Positions 8,716 through 15,701 of a stretch of 64,000 nt of DNA are shown piece by piece. A model generated the notes under the pieces. It worked only from the letters and a program-made list of their open reading frames with translations, was not told where the DNA came from and made no database searches. Source of the DNA: an uncultured Desulfomonile sp. GTDB taxonomy: Bacteria; Desulfobacterota; Desulfomonilia; Desulfomonilales; Desulfomonilaceae. Where the stretch lies: assembly GCA_903952205.1 (NCBI GenBank), contig CAJBEZ010000036.1, forward strand, positions 170,685 to 234,684, written 5' to 3'. The translations under genes and the position numbers were made by a program. Numbering within the stretch: the stretch's first letter is position 1; each line of letters begins with the position of its first letter.

Positions 8716-9861
8716 ATGCTGGACATAGAAATTGTTACCGTTCGGACCCGCAATGATTTAAAAGAATTCGTGAATTTGCCTTGGTCGATTTATCACTCCC
8801 TGGACAACTGGGTCCCTCCTCTAAAGAGAGATTTCAGAAGACTCCTGGATACAAAAAAGCATCCTTTTTGGAAATTTGCTCAACGCGAACTCTTTATTGC
8901 AAAGAAAAACGGACAAACGGTTGGAAGAATAGCCGCTATAATAGACACTAATTATAATCAGTATCACAAAGAGAAAATGGGAATCTGGGGGTTTTTCGAG
9001 TGTTTTAATGATCCTGACGTCGCTACAACTCTATTCGCATCTGCTGAAGACTGGGTCAGATCAAGGGGCATGGAGTTTATCCGGGGTCCTCTCAATCCGT
9101 CCACCAATTATGAGGTTGGTCTTTTGGTCGAAGGATTTGAACACCTTCCCAGCATCATGATGCCATGGAACTTTCCATACTACCGGGATCTTGTCGAAAA
9201 TTCGGGGTACGTTAAAGAAAAAGATTTGTTCACTTTTAGGATTGCTCAAACAGATCCGATAGGAGCGCGTATTGAAAGACTCAGCAGGAGAATTTTAAGA
9301 CAAGGACATGTGAGTGTTAGAAACATTTCCAGAAAGGACTATGCCGCAGATATAAGGCTTCTCGCTAGTTTGTACACCGATGCATGGTCAACAAACTGGG
9401 GATTTGTACCGATGAGCGATGGTGAAATTCGTGAAATGGGGAGAAACTTGATACGAATTCTGGAAGATAATCTGGTATTTTTTGTCCTTTACGATGGAAA
9501 ACCGGCAGGGATAGGCATGATGTTACCTGACATGAATCCTTTTCTTAAACAGGCCAATGGACGTATCGGAATTTCTTCTGGAATCAAATTCTTATTCAGA
9601 CGGAGATTTAACGCAGGCTTGCGAGTCGCCATGGCTGGAGTAAAAAAACAGTTTCACAGATTGGGGCTGCCACTCGTTATGTATCACTATATGAACCTTG
9701 TTTTTCGCAAAAATCAAAATGTTAAATTTGTAGAATTTGGATGGACTCTGGAAGATAACAAAGAAATTAATGACATAGTGATCGAGGTAGGGGCTAAAAA
9801 ATCCAGCGTGTACAGAATTTTTCGTAAGTCCTTAATCCAGGAACCAGGTATCGCTCACTAG
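8716..9861 (+). CDS. GNAT-fold acyltransferase-like protein, about 380 residues
   Basis: The start is the ATG at 8716 (MLDIEIVTVRTRNDLKEFV), preceded by GAAAGGA; the frame is open back to 8614. The 381-residue protein has features of a widespread family described from memory as GNAT-fold: NWVPPLKRD, FWKFAQRELFIAKKNGQTVGRIAAI, RGPLNPSTNYEVGLLVEGF and EFGWTLEDNKEIN. Caulobacter bacterial ceramide synthase (bCerS) is reported to belong to this kind of family, so an N-acyltransferase acting on a sphingoid-like base is one option. It is flanked by two radical-SAM genes on the same strand. The acyl donor and acceptor cannot be read from sequence. Confidence 0.7.
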   Translation: MLDIEIVTVRTRNDLKEFVNLPWSIYHSLDNWVPPLKRDFRRLLDTKKHPFWKFAQRELFIAKKNGQTVGRIAAIIDTNYNQYHKEKMGIWGFFECFNDPDVATTLFASAEDWVRSRGMEFIRGPLNPSTNYEVGLLVEGFEHLPSIMMPWNFPYYRDLVENSGYVKEKDLFTFRIAQTDPIGARIERLSRRILRQGHVSVRNISRKDYAADIRLLASLYTDAWSTNWGFVPMSDGEIREMGRNLIRILEDNLVFFVLYDGKPAGIGMMLPDMNPFLKQANGRIGISSGIKFLFRRRFNAGLRVAMAGVKKQFHRLGLPLVMYHYMNLVFRKNQNVKFVEFGWTLEDNKEINDIVIEVGAKKSSVYRIFRKSLIQEPGIAH

Positions 9862-9991
9862 AATGGTCTTTCCAATCTCTTTCAGCAATGCATGGTGGGA
9901 ACAGAAGATCTTAAGTGATTGGGCAGAGGGCCACGTTGCGAAAGACTCATCGATTTTATATTAATTTCTCATTGTAGGAGTGTATGGATCA

Positions 9992-11566
9992 TTGAAAATT
10001 CTGATGATAAATCCAGACTTTCCGCCATCTTATTGGAGTTTCCCTGAGCAGTTGAAGTTTCAGGCGGCAAAGACAATGCTACCTCCCCTGGGACTATTAA
10101 CAGTTGCAGCCATATTACCCCAACACTGGGAGATCCGTCTTGTAGACTTAGCGGCGCAACCAGCGACGGATTTAGACTGGGCTTGGGCTGACCTGGTAAT
10201 GTTGTCGGGAATGCTGATTCAAAAAGATGAACTTCTGGTTCTCATTCGGGAAGCGAAGAGACGCGGTAAAACCGTAGTGACTGGAGGACCTTACGCCACT
10301 TCGGTCCCTGATGAGCCTCTTGCGGCTGGATGTGATTTCGTTGTCAAAGGAGAAGCTGAAAACACCATTCCAATTCTTATTGAAACGCTAAAGCAAGGGC
10401 AGTTGAACGGCGTCATAGAATATCCTGAAAAACCGGACGTTTCTCAAACACCTGTTCCACGATTTGACCTGATTGACTTCGGAAATTACGCTTCTCTGGG
10501 CATTCAAACGTCAAGAGGATGTCCTTTTGACTGTGAGTTTTGCGACATCGTAAATTTATATGGTTCTAAACCAAGATATAAAACATCTTCCCAGATTATC
10601 AGTGAACTTGACGCCATATACAAACTTGGATGGCGAAGTACCGTCTTCATCTGTGACGATAACTTTATCGGTAGCAGGAAGCATGCAAAGTCCCTGCTGA
10701 AAGACATGAACACCTGGATGAAAGATCATTCCAGCCCATTTTCCTTCATTACCCAGGCTTCAGTAAATTTGGGGCAGGACAAAGAAATGATAGATCTTAT
10801 GACTGAGCCAAATTTCTCTACCGTGTTTGTTGGACTGGAGTCTCCCGATGAAGATGTTTTGGCGATTGCCAACAAATTTCAGAACATCAGAAATCCGATG
10901 TTGGAATCAGTTCGCAATATTAATAAAAATGGACTCACGGTGTTGGGAAGTTTCATAATAGGGTTTGACGGTGAAAGACCAGGCGCAGGTCAAAGAATAG
11001 CCTCGTTTGTGGATATTGCGAACATTCCCGTTGTCATGATCAACAAACTTCAGGCTGCCCCAAATACGAAGCTCTGGGATCGATTGAAAAAGGAGAAAAG
11101 ACTTTGCGAACAACTCGGATCTGGAAATTCCACTATTGGCGAGATGAATTTCTTACCGTCAAGACCGGAAACCGATATTGATCGAGAATTTGTGGCATTG
11201 TGGGATGAAGTCTACGACGCGTCAAATTTTTTGAGACGTACCTATAATTATTACTTAACGATGAGGCCCACTAGAAAAGCGATGGCAAAACTCAAGGGCA
11301 GAAAATCGGCGCCCGAATCAATAACTCCCCGCTCAGGTGTTTCTTTGTACAAATCTTTGTTGGATCTTTCACATCTGCTAAGGCTTTGCTGGCTGCAGGG
11401 TGTGGTTTCAAAGGCACGAGTTCAGTATTGGAAACAGTTTTTAGGTATTCTAAGGAGAAATCCGAGCCGGTTCGTCCAGTATCTTACGGCTTGCGCTATG
11501 GGCGAGGACATGTTTGAACTCAGAAGAAAGATTATTGAAGCGCACCTGAGGGAAGAAATTAAGTAA
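9992..11566 (+). CDS. B12-binding radical SAM protein with C-terminal DUF4070-like region
   Basis: The likely start is the TTG at 9992 (read MKILMINPDFPPSYWSF), 11 bases after TAGGAG; a GTG at 9980 would overlap that ribosome site. The 524-residue protein has a B12-type N-terminal domain (PPLGLLTVAAILP, then VVTGGPYATSVPDEPL) and the radical SAM cluster C177-x3-C181-x2-C184 (RGCPFDCEFC). FICDDNFIG and VFVGLESPDEDVL follow. The long helical C-terminus after residue 400 resembles the extension of DUF4070-type enzymes, relatives of hopanoid-modifying proteins. It is the last gene of the plus-strand run from 6059. The substrate is unknown; a lipid or glycan target would suit the neighbours. Confidence 0.9.
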   Translation: MKILMINPDFPPSYWSFPEQLKFQAAKTMLPPLGLLTVAAILPQHWEIRLVDLAAQPATDLDWAWADLVMLSGMLIQKDELLVLIREAKRRGKTVVTGGPYATSVPDEPLAAGCDFVVKGEAENTIPILIETLKQGQLNGVIEYPEKPDVSQTPVPRFDLIDFGNYASLGIQTSRGCPFDCEFCDIVNLYGSKPRYKTSSQIISELDAIYKLGWRSTVFICDDNFIGSRKHAKSLLKDMNTWMKDHSSPFSFITQASVNLGQDKEMIDLMTEPNFSTVFVGLESPDEDVLAIANKFQNIRNPMLESVRNINKNGLTVLGSFIIGFDGERPGAGQRIASFVDIANIPVVMINKLQAAPNTKLWDRLKKEKRLCEQLGSGNSTIGEMNFLPSRPETDIDREFVALWDEVYDASNFLRRTYNYYLTMRPTRKAMAKLKGRKSAPESITPRSGVSLYKSLLDLSHLLRLCWLQGVVSKARVQYWKQFLGILRRNPSRFVQYLTACAMGEDMFELRRKIIEAHLREEIK

Positions 11567-11678
11567 TTGATGGTCATAAACAAGATGGGTAGTTTTCATC
11601 ATGTCGCGACCTATCAACGTCCTGATACGCCTTGAATAGAGGAGCGGAAGATTAATTTCATAAATATGCGTAAAGGTG

Positions 11679-11706
11679 TTGACAGTTGGATTCATTTTGT
11701 TAAACT
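11679..11706 (+). promoter_or_regulatory. promoter of the initiator tRNA gene
   Basis: A perfect TTGACA (11679-11684), a 16-base spacer and TAAACT (11701-11706) sit 10 bases before the first tRNA base, as expected for a tRNA transcribed from its own promoter. Confidence 0.7.
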
Positions 11707-11716
11707 AAAAGGATGC

Positions 11717-11793
<77 letters not shown>

Positions 11794-11832
11794 TTTTCTA
11801 AGAGGTTACAGGTTAATTCCGGTGGCCTTTTT

Positions 11833-11982
11833 TTATCGTACCCCTTCCTCTCCATTAACTACCAAGAATAGATCTCCATAGTTCCTTTCTTTTAGAATAT
11901 TGTTTACTGATATTCCATTCGGGTCTATCATCAAACCATCCAAATTTTTTGGAGCGGTTTGCAATAAGTTGGAGTATTTCAC
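11833..11982 (-). other. unrecognised short coding-like stretch downstream of the tRNA
   Basis: A minus-strand frame of about 60 codons is open here, ending TAA at 11835-11833. The only possible non-internal starts are a GTG at 11982 or later TTGs, and no ribosome site precedes them. The encoded peptide (49 residues from the GTG) has a protein-like composition, for example LDGLMIDPNGISVNNILKE and DLFLVVNGEEGVR. It could be a relic or a real small gene. Open stretches of similar length also occur by chance in this window, so I give it low weight. The rest of the 11794-12136 gap holds a T run after the tRNA and the leader hairpin of the next gene. Confidence 0.25.
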
Positions 11983-12063
11983 CGAATATTTATCAGAACT
12001 GGAAATTTTTATTTGGCATACGAATTGCTTGGTCTAAGATGCTGTATTCATCTAACTAGTTGG

Positions 12064-12097
12064 AACAGGCGGGTAGAATATCGAAGTTCAGCCTGTT
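12064..12097 (+). promoter_or_regulatory. inverted repeat in the leader of the CBS-domain gene
   Basis: AACAGGC (12064-12070) and GCCTGTT (12091-12097) form a perfect 7-bp inverted repeat with a 20-base loop, 39 bases before the CBS gene start. It could be a protein-binding operator or a leader hairpin; no T run follows, so it is not a terminator. Confidence 0.35.
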
Positions 12098-12136
12098 TAG
12101 CTGTAGCAAGGTTGTTATTCAGGCAGGAGGTAATCA

Positions 12137-12814
12137 ATGCTGGTTAAAGATTGGATGAGTAAAAAAGTCATTACCGTTGACGTGAACGATTCAATGCAAC
12201 ACGCGATAAACCTTTTGATGGAAAATGACATAAGCATTATGCCTGTATTGGAAGAAGGGAAACTGGTTGGAGTTGTCACGGACCGGGATTTAAAAAGAGC
12301 CTCACCTTCCGACGCAGTCATGCTGGACATTCAGAGAATACTCTACCTTCTGTCTAAACTTGAGGTTGGAGCAATCATGAGCAGGTTTCCCGTAACCTTG
12401 GCCATAGATCACACCGTTGAAGAAGCGGCTGAAATCATGGTTAAAAATAAGATTTCCGGGGCCCCTGTTGTTGATGAGTCAGGAGAAATTAGAGGAATCA
12501 TCACAAAAAATGACTTGTTCAAGGCAATGATGGCATTGAGTGGGCTTGCTCACAAGGGAGTTCAGTTTGGGTTTTTATTGGAAGACAGACCCGGTTCAAT
12601 TAAGGAAATAACTGATGTGATTCGTGGATACAACGCCAGGCTTGTGAGTGTCTTGAGTTGTTATGAACAGGCCCCCGAAGGTTATCGCAACGTCTACATC
12701 AGGGCATTCAATATTGACAGGGAAAACATGCAAAGCATGAAGGAAGAACTAAGGAAAAAAGCCAAGATGCTTTATATGGTAGACCACAGGGATAATTTTA
12801 GAGAAATATACTGA
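12137..12814 (+). CDS. CBS-domain pair with C-terminal ACT domain (AcuB-like)
   Basis: The 225-residue protein has two CBS motifs. CBS1 covers residues 7-60 ([16 protein letters not shown] to [12 protein letters not shown]) and CBS2 about residues 77-133 ([22 protein letters not shown]). An ACT-type domain follows from about residue 150 ([15 protein letters not shown]). CBS pairs bind adenosine nucleotides, and ACT domains often bind amino acids. This arrangement resembles AcuB of Bacillus, but a role in acetoin metabolism cannot be assumed. AGGAGG is ideally placed before the ATG. The macro-domain gene follows after 7 bases, so they form an operon with a possible common link to adenine nucleotides. 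Confidence 0.88.
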   Translation: MLVKDWMSKKVITVDVNDSMQHAINLLMENDISIMPVLEEGKLVGVVTDRDLKRASPSDAVMLDIQRILYLLSKLEVGAIMSRFPVTLAIDHTVEEAAEIMVKNKISGAPVVDESGEIRGIITKNDLFKAMMALSGLAHKGVQFGFLLEDRPGSIKEITDVIRGYNARLVSVLSCYEQAPEGYRNVYIRAFNIDRENMQSMKEELRKKAKMLYMVDHRDNFREIY

Positions 12815-12821
12815 AGATTGC

Positions 12822-13334
12822 ATGAAGGAGCAAATTCATCTGACCCTTGGAGATTTGACGAGACTTAAGGTGGACGCCATAGTCAACGCCGCCAACAAGA
12901 GTCTTCTGGGTGGAGGTGGAGTCGACGGCGCCATACACCGTTCCGCCGGCCCAGGATTACTCGAAGAATGCCAAACCTTGGGAGGATGCGAAACAGGTGA
13001 CGCAAAGATTACAAAAGCCTACCAGTTGTTGGCTCGGCATGTCATTCACACAGTTGGGCCGGTTTACCGTGGAGGCCATTCCGGTGAAGCCTTGAAGCTT
13101 GCGAGTTGTTATCGCCGCTGTTTTGAGGTAGCCGCCGGGAGCAATATCGGATCTATCGCTTTCCCATCAATCAGCACTGGCGCTTATGGATATCCTGTCG
13201 GGGAGGCCTGTCGAATAGCTTTGACCATTTCACTTGAACAGCTTGCGAAATTCACTCAAATCGAGAGCGTGGTCTTTGTTACATTTTCCGGAAAGGACCT
13301 CTTGACCTACGCAAGACAACTGGCCGAAATGTGA
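12822..13334 (+). CDS. macro-domain protein (O-acetyl-ADP-ribose deacetylase type)
   Basis: The 170-residue protein is a full-length macro domain of the YmdB/MacroD class. It shows [20 protein letters not shown] (the Asn and the glycine-rich ADP-ribose loop), [35 protein letters not shown] and [14 protein letters not shown]. This subgroup removes the acetyl group from O-acetyl-ADP-ribose or hydrolyses mono-ADP-ribosyl groups. It starts 7 bases after the CBS-ACT gene, with GAAGA upstream, so the two are translated together. No sirtuin or ADP-ribosyltransferase is visible in the window. Confidence 0.93.
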   Translation: MKEQIHLTLGDLTRLKVDAIVNAANKSLLGGGGVDGAIHRSAGPGLLEECQTLGGCETGDAKITKAYQLLARHVIHTVGPVYRGGHSGEALKLASCYRRCFEVAAGSNIGSIAFPSISTGAYGYPVGEACRIALTISLEQLAKFTQIESVVFVTFSGKDLLTYARQLAEM

Positions 13335-13364
13335 AGGACAGGCTTGGTATTCAGGACGTCCCCG

Positions 13365-13988
13365 CTAAGGCCGGATTTGGATGCTAATAAATATCATTAA
13401 TCCAAATGCCGCTATTATAGCGCCGGATATCTTGTTTAGAATCAGAATGCCCGCCGTATTAAGCTTGCCATGAAACAAACTTATTATACCACTGAGGATC
13501 ACCCACCACAGAGATGATCCACAAAATACTCCCAGTATAAGGATTCCGGTCAAGTGTGGCTCGCCCGGGACCGCTACTGCTCCCGACGCTGCAAATAAAG
13601 CGGCGAAAGAGATAATCGTTAGAGGATTGGTCAATGTCAGAATCAGCGTTGAGAGGTAGTTTCCAATGAACCCATGTTCAGTCCCTTTTGTAGTTTTTTC
13701 GCGAGGCTTGGAAACAAAAATCCTCACCCCGAGGTAACAAAGAAATGCGCCACCCATCAATCGTAAAACCAGTGAATTGTTCATCAGGAAATTAGAGAAG
13801 AGCGTTAGTCCAAAACCTGCTATAGATCCGTAAATTCCATCTGCAGTAGCCGCTCCCAATCCAGATACCAGCCCTGCCATTCTACCATGGGTCAAAGTTC
13901 GTCTTATCAGCAACAGACCAATCGGACCAACAGGAATTGCCAGCGAAAAGCCTATTAATATGCCTTTAATAAAATAGCTTATGGCCAT
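13365..13988 (-). CDS. LysE/RhtB family exporter
   Basis: The 207-residue integral membrane protein has the family signature FSLAIPVGPIGLLLIRRTL near the N-terminus and about six hydrophobic helices. ILTLTNPLTIISFAALFA, the conserved NP helix, lies in the middle. LysE/RhtB proteins export amino acids or related small molecules; the substrate is not predictable. It is convergent with the macro-domain gene and follows the phosphodiester-glycosidase-like gene on the same strand after 38 bases, so the two may be co-transcribed. Confidence 0.9.
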   Translation of the reverse strand: MAISYFIKGILIGFSLAIPVGPIGLLLIRRTLTHGRMAGLVSGLGAATADGIYGSIAGFGLTLFSNFLMNNSLVLRLMGGAFLCYLGVRIFVSKPREKTTKGTEHGFIGNYLSTLILTLTNPLTIISFAALFAASGAVAVPGEPHLTGILILGVFCGSSLWWVILSGIISLFHGKLNTAGILILNKISGAIIAAFGLMIFISIQIRP

Positions 13989-14026
13989 GAACTCATGGGT
14001 TCATCCCTTGGGCCCAGCAAGAAGCG

Positions 14027-15262
14027 CTATTTTTCGTAGAAGGCGAAAAAATCTTTTGCGTAACCCTGGTCGTAACGTTTCATTGTATATTGAAGCTGTT
14101 CTGGAGAAAGCCGATCTCTTTTGATAATCTTGTTATTTTCGTCCCGAAAATAAAAATTGCATACGATATTATGGATGTTGGCATCACCGTGTATGGCCCT
14201 CTTGCATCCTGCAAGAACCAGCGCTTTAGCAAGATCTTTAGTGCCAACATGGTGGCCCATGGCAAAAACCAGGTTTCCGTCATCCCTGACGCCAAAAGCG
14301 GTCCTGTTCGCCAGAAACCAGAACTCGTTGTTCATAGTGCTTCTACCGTCGTTATCAATTAGGAAGCCACCAAGACCAAGTTCTGAATCAGTAATTCTAC
14401 CATTTTTTAATACCTGGTTGACTACCTTTCCATCTCTCACGATAAGATGACGTAACTGACGAGCGTCCTTGATTGACGACACAGGTATGTCGTTAGACCA
14501 TTCCAGGACATCTACAGAGTCGTCTTTATAAATGACGAGAGTCGCCATGCCTGGAACCATTGGATAGACAATCTGACCTCTAAATATTGCCCCCGCTCCC
14601 CTGGCGTGCTGCTGCATCCACATGGCGTTAGTGATGGCCACAATTCTGGATAGAGATTCCCTGGATGAAGTATCAGATACCTGGTATATGCCGGGCTCGG
14701 TCTGACCAATAAAAAGCCTGACTTTGATGCGGCTCATGTCAAATGCCGCCATGTAAACCACTGCATTGGGGAACTCAATACTCGGGCGGTAAACTGTTTT
14801 ATGTATAAGAGGAATCCCGTCGGAAGTAGAAGGAGTGTCCTGACTAACCCAGATCCCCTCTCCTTCAAGTTTTGGCGATGAATACAAAGGTGGAATGGTT
14901 TCAAGCGCGGTCTTTCGACTATCTGAATCTTCAGCGGCGCTTTTAGTCGGACTTGTAAAACTTTGTTCGATTTCCTGACCGAAATCTTCTTTCTCAAGTT
15001 TTGCGCTTAACTCTGGTGGTTGTTCCACTGGAAGTCGGTTGAGAACAGCTTCAAGCCATTCGGGCACAGGAATATAATCGAAAAGGGCTTTTTCGAGATC
15101 CTCATTCGACGCCTGAATCCTAGCTTCGCCCCCTAGTTCCTCTGTTGATTGACGGTCGTTGGCAAGGGCTGAAACAGTCAGGAAGATACAGATTGTCGCA
15201 ACAATTGGAAACTTTACAAATATACTGAAACGCGCACCCACTATTTGACTCCCAATGGACAA
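14027..15262 (-). CDS. exported phosphodiester-glycosidase (NAGPA/DUF2233)-like protein
   Basis: The 411-residue frame begins with a TTG at 15262; a GTG at 15241 is an alternative. A hydrophobic stretch (FPIVATICIFLTVSALA) is a signal peptide or anchor. The low-complexity region to about residue 150 is followed by a domain like phosphodiester glycosidases: VVYMAAFDMSRIKVRL, VAITNAMWMQQHARGAG, RTAFGVRDDGNLVFAM and TKDLAKALVLAGCKRAIHGD. The usual LDGGGSST end motif is not present; HGDANIHN takes its place. It may therefore be a distant subfamily or catalytically altered. The family's mammalian member removes GlcNAc from phosphodiesters; bacterial roles are in envelope glycans. Confidence 0.5.
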   Translation of the reverse strand: MSIGSQIVGARFSIFVKFPIVATICIFLTVSALANDRQSTEELGGEARIQASNEDLEKALFDYIPVPEWLEAVLNRLPVEQPPELSAKLEKEDFGQEIEQSFTSPTKSAAEDSDSRKTALETIPPLYSSPKLEGEGIWVSQDTPSTSDGIPLIHKTVYRPSIEFPNAVVYMAAFDMSRIKVRLFIGQTEPGIYQVSDTSSRESLSRIVAITNAMWMQQHARGAGAIFRGQIVYPMVPGMATLVIYKDDSVDVLEWSNDIPVSSIKDARQLRHLIVRDGKVVNQVLKNGRITDSELGLGGFLIDNDGRSTMNNEFWFLANRTAFGVRDDGNLVFAMGHHVGTKDLAKALVLAGCKRAIHGDANIHNIVCNFYFRDENNKIIKRDRLSPEQLQYTMKRYDQGYAKDFFAFYEK

Positions 15263-15701
15263 ATTAAAATTATGAACTCGTCATTATTCACAAGCATGGA
15301 ATTACGTATCTAATCATACCAAATAACGCCAAAAAACTCAATTCCAGGATACTGATAACGCCTTCATTGTCATATTTCATGAGGGAGCGGATGTTCAAAT
15401 TAATCCCCAGTATTGAAATCAATTGATGGACCCAGCCCTCATTGGAATTCAGATTTAGATTCATAAAATGATGAGATCACATCGCTCCACGACAAATTGA
15501 AGAATATGACTAAATTTGACGCTGTCAAGTAATTTTCGTTTTTTGCGCCCGAAAGGTTTCCCACTCCGACAAGTCTTTCACTGTTTATGAGACTCGATAT
15601 TGAAAATAAGGGCTCATCGTGTTAGAGGGTTCGCGAAGCCATTAGGCAATAGACTAGAATTGATTCAATTAAAGGAATTCTTCGAAGGATTCGAATAAAA
15701 A
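15263..15701. other. 439-base divergent intergenic region
   Basis: This gap separates the minus-strand glycosidase-like gene from the plus-strand MurF-Alr gene and must hold both promoters. I find no open frame with coding character and no convincing -35/-10 pair with correct spacing. A TTGACG near 15517 has only a T-rich stretch 17 bases later. The MurF-Alr ribosome site (GAAGGA) is about 12 bases before its ATG. Confidence 0.5.

Noticed and set aside
11794..11835. Terminator after the tRNA
   Set aside because: There is a T run (near 11829) but the preceding stem has only about 5 pairs with G-U matches, too weak to list as a terminator.
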